From NCBI GenBank assembly GCA_015059045.1, contig SVBD01000005.1:1-64000 (forward strand): 64,000 nt of DNA, given 5' to 3'. The position numbers and the translations under genes are program-made. The notes under the pieces were generated by a model, which saw nothing but the letters and a program-made list of their open reading frames with translations, was not told the DNA's origin and searched no databases. Origin of the DNA: Erysipelotrichaceae bacterium (GTDB lineage: Bacteria > Bacillota_I > Bacilli_A > RFN20 > CAG-449). Positions 9,175-16,595 of the stretch are shown one piece after another; the first letter of the stretch is position 1; each line of letters starts with the position of its first letter.

Positions 9175-9204
9175 TAGATGATTTAAATCTATAAATATCA
9201 TCTA
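9175..9204 (+). promoter_or_regulatory. Inverted repeat in deoD leader
   Basis: TAGATGAT (9175-9182) is repeated inverted at 9197-9204, 12 bases before the deoD AGGAGG. It can be an operator or a 5' UTR hairpin. A TATAAT-like -10 lies at about 9145-9150. Confidence 0.35.
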
Positions 9205-9222
9205 TATTATTAGGAGGAATTT

Positions 9223-9933
9223 ATGGCTACACCACACAATCATGCAAAAAATGGAGATTTCGCTAAAACAGTATTAATGCCAGGAGATCCATTAAGAGCA
9301 AAATTTATTGCAGAAACATTTTTAGAAGATGTTGTTCAAGTTAACTCAGTTAGAAATATGTATGGGTTCACTGGATACTATAAAGGAAAGAAAGTATCAG
9401 TAATGGGATCAGGTATGGGTATGCCAAGTATTGGTATTTATTGTCACGAATTATATGAACAATATGGAGTTGAAAGAATTATTCGTGTCGGTTCATGTGG
9501 GGCTTATTCACCTGATTGTAAAGTATTTGATGTTATTATTGCTCAAGGTGCATGCACTAACTCAAATTGGTCTCATCAATATGGAGTTTCTGGCTCTTTA
9601 TCAGCAATTTGTGATTTTGGAATGTTAAAAGATGCTTATGAAATTGCAATGGCACAAGGAACAAGAACACATGTTGGTAATATTTTATCTAGTGATATAT
9701 TTTATAATGATCAACCAGAAGTTTGGAAAAAATGGGCTAAACTTGGTTGTTTAGGCGTAGAAATGGAAAGCTATGCTTTATATACAACAGCAGCTTTATT
9801 GAATAAGAAAGCACTTTGTATTTTAACTGTAAGTGATTCTTTTACAACACACGAAGAAACAACTGCTGAAGAAAGACAAACAAGCTTTATCGATATGATG
9901 AAGATTGCTTTAGAAGTCGCAATTAAGGAGTAA
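9223..9933 (+). CDS. deoD: Purine-nucleoside phosphorylase, DeoD type
   Basis: Phosphorolysis of purine (deoxy)ribonucleosides to base and sugar-1-phosphate in nucleoside salvage. The 236-residue length and motifs are typical of the hexameric bacterial class: PGDPLRAKFIA (20-30), GSGMGMPS with the phosphate site, RVGSCGAY, GVEMESYALY (nucleoside binding) and SDSFTTHE with the catalytic Asp. An AGGAGG ribosome site lies seven bases before the start. The next gene starts two bases after the stop. Confidence 0.96.
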   Translation: MATPHNHAKNGDFAKTVLMPGDPLRAKFIAETFLEDVVQVNSVRNMYGFTGYYKGKKVSVMGSGMGMPSIGIYCHELYEQYGVERIIRVGSCGAYSPDCKVFDVIIAQGACTNSNWSHQYGVSGSLSAICDFGMLKDAYEIAMAQGTRTHVGNILSSDIFYNDQPEVWKKWAKLGCLGVEMESYALYTTAALLNKKALCILTVSDSFTTHEETTAEERQTSFIDMMKIALEVAIKE

Positions 9934-9935
9934 AT

Positions 9936-10568
9936 ATGTTAACTGGTCTAATTATTGTCGTATCTTTGATGGTAATTGGATCCTTAATATTTATTTTTTG
10001 GGATAAAATAATTACATTAAAGGAAAAAAAGTTTTTCACAAAAGAAGTCGGATCCAAGATTTATAAAATAGCTTTAGAAAACGATTACTATTTAATCAAT
10101 GATGCAGTTCTATCAATTGATACAAAAGTAATTCATTTTAATCATATTTTATTTACTAACAAATTTATTTATTGTATTGGGGTAAAATATTTTGATGGCC
10201 CAATATCTGGTAAGTACGATGATTCTAAATGGTTCCAATATGATGAAAAAAACAATGTTTTCCATATTAATAATCCATTAATTTTCCCTAAAGTTAGATT
10301 GGATTATTTAAGAAGTACATTGAAAGCTAGTGAAGATTTATTTGTTTCATTAGTATTAGTTAATGACACATGTATCATTGATGAAAGAATTAATTGTCCA
10401 AAAGATAATTACATAATGAATATTAAAAATTTAAAGAATTTTATTTCTAAAAGAGAGAAAATGGATATCCCTTCTTTAGATCAAGAACAATTGGAAGTAT
10501 TAGTTCAAAATATTTATAAGAGAAGTGTAAGAACAATTAATAATTTAAATAATGAAAAACGAGATTAG
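9936..10568 (+). CDS. Membrane-anchored NERD-like domain protein, degenerate
   Basis: A 210-residue protein with one N-terminal membrane helix (about residues 3-22) and then a domain with the NERD (nuclease-related) layout: a strand pair ending NHILFTNKF, then GVKYFDGPISGKYDDSKW, then NNPLIFPKVRLDYL. In active NERD domains the first element carries an Asp (QIDHI) and the second a Glu-x-Lys (IETKN); here these read FNHI and IGVKYF, so the Asp and Glu are missing while Lys remains. It is therefore probably non-catalytic. AAGGAG precedes the start and the gene is co-transcribed with deoD. Its stop codon lies inside a terminator hairpin shared with the convergent gene. Confidence 0.65.
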   Translation: MLTGLIIVVSLMVIGSLIFIFWDKIITLKEKKFFTKEVGSKIYKIALENDYYLINDAVLSIDTKVIHFNHILFTNKFIYCIGVKYFDGPISGKYDDSKWFQYDEKNNVFHINNPLIFPKVRLDYLRSTLKASEDLFVSLVLVNDTCIIDERINCPKDNYIMNIKNLKNFISKREKMDIPSLDQEQLEVLVQNIYKRSVRTINNLNNEKRD

Positions 10569-10581
10569 ATAATCTCGTTTT
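10556..10581. terminator. Bidirectional terminator containing both stop codons
   Basis: A perfect 11-bp stem (10556-10566 with 10571-10581) and a four-base loop, with T runs on both strands. The stop codons of the two convergent genes (10566-10568 on + and 10565-10567 on -) overlap within it. Confidence 0.85.
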
Positions 10582-10786
10582 CTTTTCTACAAGGACCTAA
10601 TCTAAAGAAGAAAATTAGAATATTAATTATCGCGCAAATACCAACTAGCGTATAAATAACTCTGCTTGCCATATTTTCTCCTTGGGTAATAAATGTGACT
10701 AGGTTAAAATCAAATAAACCTATTAATCCCCAGTTAATGCCTCCAATAATTGTAAAAGCAAGGCATACTTTTTGAAAAATATTCAT
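10565..10786 (-). CDS. DUF378 family small membrane protein
   Basis: A 73-residue protein with two membrane helices. The pattern IIGGINWGLIGLFDFNLV followed by VIYTLVGICAI matches the DUF378 family of small bacterial membrane proteins, whose function is not known. A GGAGG-like site (AGGAGGTCTGACC in the transcript) precedes the start at 10786. Convergent with the NERD-like gene. Confidence 0.85.
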   Translation of the reverse strand: MNIFQKVCLAFTIIGGINWGLIGLFDFNLVTFITQGENMASRVIYTLVGICAIINILIFFFRLGPCRKENEII

Positions 10787-10905
10787 GGTCAGACCTCCTA
10801 ATATTAATATGTGTAAAAATATTTATCTTATTCATCAAAAATATTTATGATATATATTCATATTTTTCTATTCATCTACATAAGTTATCGTGAGGGTGAG
10901 AAAAT

Positions 10906-11909
10906 ATGGTTAAAAAAATAATTGCAGGGTTACTTGCTGTAGTCGTTCTAGTTCTAGCGGGTTTTAAAATTTTTAGTAATAGAGATACTGTCCCAGAAAA
11001 AATTATGGATGTGAAGAATAATTTAACTTCTTATCATATGGAAGCAAATATGGAAACATTAGCACATGATGATAAGCGTAATTTTTATGTTTGTATTGAT
11101 TATAAAAAGATAATGACAAGGATTTATTTAGAATTTCCTTGCTTGATAAAAATATTAATCAAGAGCAAATTATGTTAAGAAATAAAGATGGTGTTTATGT
11201 ATTAACTCCTTCTTTAAATCAAGTTTATACTTTTACTGGAGATTATCCATTAAATAGCCAAAAACCATACTTATTCCATTCAATGTTATCATCTTTAGAT
11301 GGAGAATATAATATTGAAAAAGTGAGTGATGGGTATTTATTAAGCTTTGTTCCTAAGTATGAAAATTCCCCTAATTGGGTGAAAGAAGATGTTAAATTAT
11401 CTTCTGACTTTAAACCGGTATGGGTAAACATTTATGATCAAAATAATACAATTGTTTGCTCAATTAATTTCACAAAAGTTGAATTTGATGTAGATTTAGT
11501 TGAAGATGATTTCAATGTAGAACTAAATATGAAAAATGCAAAAGAAACTTCTTCTACTATTAATAGAAGTGATGACGAATTACCATTTATAGTTGTTGAT
11601 AATATTATTAATAGTGAATTAAATGAACAAACAGAAGCTACGGTAAATGGTAAAACAGTTTACATTCTTTCTTATAAAGGTAGTCAAAATTTCACTATCA
11701 TACAAAGTGTTTTAGAATCAAATGAAGAAATTAATTATCAAAGTGTTTCTGGAACAATTGTAGAATTTACCCAAGGATTAGGCGTATTTAATAATTCATA
11801 TCTAACTTATTATTATAATGGTATTAAATATGAAATTTACTCTAATTCATTATCCGTTAACGAAATGATTGATATTGTTTCATCACTAGATGTAATTGAA
11901 TCAAAATAA
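10906..11909 (+). pseudogene. LolA-like anchored protein gene, interrupted by a frameshift
   Basis: Frame 1 starts MVKKIIAGLL at 10906 (ribosome site GAGGGTGAG) with an N-terminal membrane helix, and runs correctly up to about 11108. The protein then continues sensibly only in another frame from 11109 (reading DNDKDLFRISLLDKN) to the TAA at 11907-11909. A run of five A at 11104-11108 is one short: six would join both parts into one protein of about 334 residues. The joined protein resembles LolA-fold lipoprotein-carrier-like or GerS-like exported proteins of Bacillota (YHMEANMET... then GVYVLTP, NQVYTFTGDYP). Either a real inactivating deletion or a homopolymer sequencing error; the intact downstream frame favours a recent event or an error. 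Confidence 0.7.
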
Positions 11910-11936
11910 AAGTTCCAATTAAGGAACTTTATTTTT
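11909..11936. terminator. Bidirectional terminator between convergent genes
   Basis: AAAGTTCC (11909-11916) pairs with GGAACTTT (11923-11930) around a six-base loop, followed by ATTTTTT. It overlaps the end of both flanking coding regions. Confidence 0.8.
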
Positions 11937-13740
11937 TATATGAGCCTTGATTGCCAATTCCATTGAAATTGCAACCTAAAGCGGTATTAATTTTTTCTAA
12001 AGTTGTTTTGTAGTTTTGATTTCCAATTGTAAAGGAATAAGTTTTTCCTTCTTCAAAACCTTCTAAACTAATTAATGCTGATTGATATTTATTAAGGTTT
12101 TTAATATTAATTAATTCACTACCTTCATTATCAGTGACAGTAATATTATTATTACTAGTTTGTGGAGTAGGGGTTGTAATGCATACATAGCATTGAGTAG
12201 AGTTAATTGCAGGCACCTCTACTAAACCACCAACGCCAAGAGCAATAATGTTACCTCCGTTAATTAATATACCTTTTTCGCTATCAAGAGCGCTTTTTGT
12301 TTCAGAGCCATGAATTAATAAGTTTCCTCCGGAGATTTGAATCCAACCATTTGAAGAAAGCCCATCATCTTTTGAGTTTATTGTCACATCTCCATTTTCC
12401 ATGAAAAAATGGAAGTCATAATCAGTAATTAATGAATTATTAGCAGTGATTCCATCATCGATAGAAGTAACATTTAATTTTCCACCGTAAACTTCAATAG
12501 CGCATGCTTCGACTCCTTCGAAACATTTATTGATATTAATTTCAGCTTCATCCAATTGGAAGACATTATCAGCGTGAAGTGCATCATCTCCAGAGGTTAT
12601 AGAGAATTCACCACCATGAATAAAAATATTACCTTTAGAATGAAGTGCATCATCATTACTATTGATGTCAAATCTACCTCCTGCAATAACTAGAGAATAA
12701 TTTTTATCGTGTGTAGCAGGGAAATATGTTTCTTGTAATGTGCCTAAATCAACAAGATTAATACCTTCAACTCTAATTGCTTTACCATTAACTGTAGTTG
12801 AACTAATTTCGTTAATAGTAGATGGTGTTCCATTGTTTGTTTTAATTTTAATTAAATTTGTATCACCATTGTTAATATATAAAGTATTGTTTGCGCTTAA
12901 TCCATCATCGCCACTTGTAATATCTAAAGAAGTATTTTCGATGTATAAGTAGCCGTATTTACTATCTGAAGCGAAAGTGTTTGCTTCTGAAGTGGATAGA
13001 GGATCTTTACTGGTTTTAATACCATCATTATCTGCATTGATTTTAATATTTGCGTCTTTAATATAAACTAAATCATCTGCCTTAATACCATTGTTTTTTG
13101 CATTAATTTCAATGTTAGTATTAAATATTCTAAGTTCTTGCTTTACTTTAATTCCAGAAGAATTAATAGCAACGCCTTCTAAAATTAATTTACCATTTCC
13201 ATTGATTGTAAGTGATGAACGTCTAGAGCAAATTACAGCCTCATCATAATCTTCACCATAATTTTTTGCTCCATCCTTTAAAATATTTGTAGTATTTTCT
13301 TTAATGGTTATAATTCTTTTTCCGGTTGTCTTTTTAAAAAGAATAGCAGGTAAACTAGATGTGCTAGAAGGAGTAATAGTAACTCCATTTAAGAATAATT
13401 GAACATTACCATCACCGCAACTTTCAACAACGATTGAACCATTGAAATTACCATTAAAGGAATACTTTCCAGCTTTAGTAATTGTGTATTGAGAAGTTGT
13501 TAAATTAGAAAGATTTACAATTGTACTTCCGTCTTCATCAGTGTTTAATAAGTCTTCTGAATTAGAAAATGATGGTTGATATGCTTCTTCATCTAAATCA
13601 ATTAAAGTACCTACTGTTGCTTCTTTTCCTCCGCCTAGTTTATCCCATGGATCAAATGTACTTGGAGTTTCAAATGAGCCACATGAAGTCAAACTTAGTA
13701 AAATAAGAGAAGCAATTAATGTCAATTTTTTATTTATCAT
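11929..13740 (-). CDS. Cthe_2159-like carbohydrate-binding beta-helix lipoprotein
   Basis: A 603-residue surface lipoprotein: signal peptide ending LLSLTSC|G (lipobox, Cys about 20), a short linker, and then a long series of repeats of the type NNGIKADD, NDGIKTSKD, DDGLSANN, DDALHSKG, DDALHADN, DDGITANN and DDGLSSNG. This ladder is characteristic of the Cthe_2159/DUF4353 family, in which a right-handed beta-helix with calcium-binding Asp pairs binds polysaccharides such as polygalacturonate or cellulose. No lyase active site can be recognised by eye. AAAGGAGATAAAT precedes the start. The gene follows the degenerate GGDEF/EAL gene by 14 bases, so the two are probably one transcript. Confidence 0.85.
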   Translation of the reverse strand: MINKKLTLIASLILLSLTSCGSFETPSTFDPWDKLGGGKEATVGTLIDLDEEAYQPSFSNSEDLLNTDEDGSTIVNLSNLTTSQYTITKAGKYSFNGNFNGSIVVESCGDGNVQLFLNGVTITPSSTSSLPAILFKKTTGKRIITIKENTTNILKDGAKNYGEDYDEAVICSRRSSLTINGNGKLILEGVAINSSGIKVKQELRIFNTNIEINAKNNGIKADDLVYIKDANIKINADNDGIKTSKDPLSTSEANTFASDSKYGYLYIENTSLDITSGDDGLSANNTLYINNGDTNLIKIKTNNGTPSTINEISSTTVNGKAIRVEGINLVDLGTLQETYFPATHDKNYSLVIAGGRFDINSNDDALHSKGNIFIHGGEFSITSGDDALHADNVFQLDEAEININKCFEGVEACAIEVYGGKLNVTSIDDGITANNSLITDYDFHFFMENGDVTINSKDDGLSSNGWIQISGGNLLIHGSETKSALDSEKGILINGGNIIALGVGGLVEVPAINSTQCYVCITTPTPQTSNNNITVTDNEGSELINIKNLNKYQSALISLEGFEEGKTYSFTIGNQNYKTTLEKINTALGCNFNGIGNQGSYKK

Positions 13741-13754
13741 ATTTATCTCCTTTA

Positions 13755-15509
13755 TTAATCGTATAAAGATAACAATTTGTTAATTTTCTTTGTATCAATT
13801 GAAGGCGTTTTATTAATTTCACTTCCAAAATAAGGGCCCGATACATATTTAAATCCTAAAGAAGTGAAAAATTCAATTGCTTGCCATGATTTCAAGTTAA
13901 CCGCAACTAATTTGCCTTTTGGAAAATCCATTAATGTATTAGTTAAATTTTGAAATAGAATTTGGTCTTGTGTTGATGTTAGAATTTGTGCAAATGAATT
14001 ATTTTGATCAAAAATAAAGTAATCAAACATCTCAAGGATTTCATCGCTCATTTCTAATGCGGTAGATGTAAATTCGATACCCAACTTTAATTTAGTTTCT
14101 TTTTTTAATTCAATTAAAGAATCAAGTAAATTCTTACTATTATTCATAGCTTCTTTAGATATATCCTTTTCTTGGAAAACGAAAATTGTTTTTACATTTT
14201 CAGGAAGAGAAAAACTATTAACTACACTTAAAATATCAGATACATATTTGATATTTGTTTTTAAAAATAATCTTCTTTGTTCAGTTGTTAAAAAGTATTT
14301 ATTAATATAAATAGAGTTTATTTCTTTGTATAAAAATTCGATAACTGGTTTTACTTGAGAGTGTAATGCTGCATATTCTTGCATTTCCAAGTATGATTGG
14401 AAGAATTCGTTTTTAATAATTACATTTGTAAAGAACCCTTTTAAGTGTCCATTTGTACAATTTAGCATACTGGTATATTCTACATCGACTAAATCATTTG
14501 TAATGATATTATTGATATGTTCAAGAATTTGATTTTTAACTTCACTATTTGAATAATCGGAGTTATAAATGATTTTGTCATCATAATCATTGTTGGCTTC
14601 AATAGTCATTTTTCTAGCAAAACTTACTAATTCATCAAATGTTTGTAATTTAACTTGTCCAGTTGCAATACCAATTCTATAAGTGTAAGAATTTTGTAAT
14701 CCATTTAAATTAATGATTTTAGAAACTTCAGAAGAAAACCTATGAGCGTAAGCAATAGATGTGTTTTTATTAGAACCGTTGCTTTCTAAAATAACTAATT
14801 CATTTTGAGAGGTTTGGCAAATTTTCATATTTGTATTTAAATATCGATTAACTTTACTCAAAAGTAATGTATTTAAACTTTTGTTAGTCCAAATATTTTT
14901 AAAATTAAATGAATTTTCACTTGAGAAAACTCGAATTAAATAAACATTGAATTTCTCATTTCTAGAAGAATGATATATTGAAGATAAATCATGGTAGTTA
15001 AAGATTTTAGAATTTTTACCTCCATTATTAAGTTTTGTGTTTTTAATATTTTGGAAAAGATGTGATTCAAGATGGATAATGCTGTTCTCTCTATCAATAC
15101 CAGTACAAGTAATAACAGAGAAGATTTTTTGTTTACCACCTAATGAGACTTGAACTTCTAGGTTATCTTTTACTTTTTTATCTCCTTTTATCAATTCGTT
15201 TATCCATACTTTAACTCTAATTGAATCTTCATTAGAAAAACTATTATAAAACCATTTGAAATTTTCTCTTCTTCTTGTTTTAAAATTTTTCTTATCGACA
15301 ACATAAATTGATTCATTTTTATAATCGATAGTAAAAAGTCTCAAATTGTTTTTTCCTGATGTAAATGATTTAATAGCTTTTTTATGCTTAGAATTAATAA
15401 AATGTGAGTGAATAAAAAATGCGAATAAAGTAATAGCTAAAATTATAATAATTCCTAAAGGGATTATTATTTCTAATGATAAATTTAATTTAAAACTAGA
15501 TAATACCAT
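13755..15509 (-). CDS. Membrane-anchored degenerate GGDEF-EAL protein
   Basis: A 584-residue protein with one membrane helix (about residues 12-36), a middle region of unclear fold (about 40-170), then a GGDEF-like segment (YRIGIATGQVKLQTFDELV, FARKMTIEAN) and a C-terminal EAL-like barrel ending AVNLKSWQAIEFFTSLGFKYVSGPYFG in part. The catalytic signatures are lost: no GGDEF loop, EYT in place of EAL, and EFTST at the place of the DDFGTG metal motif. It should not make or cleave cyclic di-GMP but could sense a ligand or act as scaffold. The start at 15509 is set by GAGGTGA; an upstream ATG at 15539 has none. It precedes the beta-helix lipoprotein in the same transcript. Confidence 0.75.
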   Translation of the reverse strand: MVLSSFKLNLSLEIIIPLGIIIILAITLFAFFIHSHFINSKHKKAIKSFTSGKNNLRLFTIDYKNESIYVVDKKNFKTRRRENFKWFYNSFSNEDSIRVKVWINELIKGDKKVKDNLEVQVSLGGKQKIFSVITCTGIDRENSIIHLESHLFQNIKNTKLNNGGKNSKIFNYHDLSSIYHSSRNEKFNVYLIRVFSSENSFNFKNIWTNKSLNTLLLSKVNRYLNTNMKICQTSQNELVILESNGSNKNTSIAYAHRFSSEVSKIINLNGLQNSYTYRIGIATGQVKLQTFDELVSFARKMTIEANNDYDDKIIYNSDYSNSEVKNQILEHINNIITNDLVDVEYTSMLNCTNGHLKGFFTNVIIKNEFFQSYLEMQEYAALHSQVKPVIEFLYKEINSIYINKYFLTTEQRRLFLKTNIKYVSDILSVVNSFSLPENVKTIFVFQEKDISKEAMNNSKNLLDSLIELKKETKLKLGIEFTSTALEMSDEILEMFDYFIFDQNNSFAQILTSTQDQILFQNLTNTLMDFPKGKLVAVNLKSWQAIEFFTSLGFKYVSGPYFGSEINKTPSIDTKKINKLLSLYD

Positions 15510-15652
15510 TTCTTTCACCTCGATTTTATTATAAGTCATTTTAGTTGATAAGTATAATTTTATTTATAAATTTATTAATAATTATTAATAATTAAGTAAA
15601 AAAGTAGTATTCTTAATGATAATAAAATAATAATGAAAGTGAGATTGAATAT

Positions 15653-15874
15653 ATGTTTAACTTTTTAAAGAGGAAAAAATATCCAGAAATTGCTAAATAT
15701 AAAAAGAAAGATCAAATTAATTTTAGATATAGAGGAGAATTAATGTTTGGATATATTTATGATGCTAAATTAGAAAATGGCAAGATAATTTATTCAATTC
15801 AAACTGGTGGGCAATGTCCTGCCATTATAGAAAATTTTAACGAAGAAGAAATCATTGGTTTAAGAAAAAAATAA
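15653..15874 (+). CDS. Small hypothetical protein
   Basis: 73 residues, basic N-terminus (NFLKRKKYPEIAKYKKKD), then a beta-rich part (INFRYRGELMFGYIYDAKLENGK) that could form a small SH3-like barrel. It has its own terminator. No motif, membrane helix or signal peptide points to a function. It sits alone between divergent and convergent neighbours. Confidence 0.6.
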   Translation: MFNFLKRKKYPEIAKYKKKDQINFRYRGELMFGYIYDAKLENGKIIYSIQTGGQCPAIIENFNEEEIIGLRKK

Positions 15875-15899
15875 AGTTCCATTTCTGGAACTTTTATTA
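15873..15899. terminator. Bidirectional terminator
   Basis: AAAGTTCC (15873-15880) pairs with GGAACTTT (15887-15894), loop of six bases, T-rich tail. The stem is the same as the one at 11909-11930 with another loop. Confidence 0.78.
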
Positions 15900-16472
15900 T
15901 TATCTAAAAACTTGAACTTCGTTTTCGTTTAAATAATGCTTAACGTATTTAGTAAATTCTTCTATAGAGATATTATCGTTTTCTATATACCAGAAGGCAA
16001 TATTTGTCAACGCACCAGCATATACATTTGCAATAAAATCTTTTGGCATTGATTGATTTGGATTTGGATATAATGAAAGAACTTGATATAAGCACTCATA
16101 AATTGAACGATTTAAAACATAATAAATCTTTTCAGGGGTTTGAACTTCTACTACTTTTTTGATGTATTTTGATAACTTATGACATTTATCGATGTATGAA
16201 TCAACAACATAATTTAATAATTCATTACGTGTTGAAAAGCTAATTTTCTTTTCCTCGTGGAAATTTTCAATAAAGTGTTGATTAACATTTTTGATGCAAT
16301 AAATAAATAAGTCGTCTTTACTTTTAAAATAATTATAAAAAGTTGCACGATGAACTTTTGCTTCTTTACAAATGTCGATAATAGACATTTTTGGATAAGG
16401 AATTTCTGTTAATAATTTAGCAAGTGCTTTATTTAAAGCGCGCTTTGTTTTGATGATTCTAATATCTTCCAT
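15900..16472 (-). CDS. TetR/AcrR family transcriptional regulator
   Basis: A 190-residue DNA-binding regulator. The N-terminal helix-turn-helix reads MSIIDICKEAKVHRATFYNYF (in part) with the family's typical T/S-FYxYF recognition helix; the rest is a helical ligand-binding and dimer domain without a recognisable ligand signature. It is divergent from the GH13 gene, and a 20-base palindrome (16559-16578) lies between them, so control of the GH13 gene and itself is likely. GGGG(A) precedes the start at 16472. Confidence 0.88.
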   Translation of the reverse strand: MEDIRIIKTKRALNKALAKLLTEIPYPKMSIIDICKEAKVHRATFYNYFKSKDDLFIYCIKNVNQHFIENFHEEKKISFSTRNELLNYVVDSYIDKCHKLSKYIKKVVEVQTPEKIYYVLNRSIYECLYQVLSLYPNPNQSMPKDFIANVYAGALTNIAFWYIENDNISIEEFTKYVKHYLNENEVQVFR

Positions 16473-16558
16473 AATAAATCCCCTTTCTATAGGTCTTATT
16501 ACAAATTAATATAACATAATTTATTATCTTTGTATTAAAAAAAATAAATATTCGATAG

Positions 16559-16578
16559 TTATTATGCTAACATAATAA
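16559..16578. promoter_or_regulatory. Palindromic operator between tetR-like and GH13 genes
   Basis: TTATTATG (16559-16566), four bases, CATAATAA (16571-16578): a perfect inverted repeat 18 bases upstream of the GH13 start and overlapping its probable -10 region (CATAAT). Size and symmetry fit a TetR-family dimer site. Confidence 0.55.
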
Positions 16579-16595
16579 TAGAAGTAGGTGTTTTT

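Noticed and set aside
12740-12952. Plus-strand frame inside the beta-helix lipoprotein gene
   Set aside because: Shadow of the repetitive minus-strand coding sequence; no ribosome site and no sensible protein.
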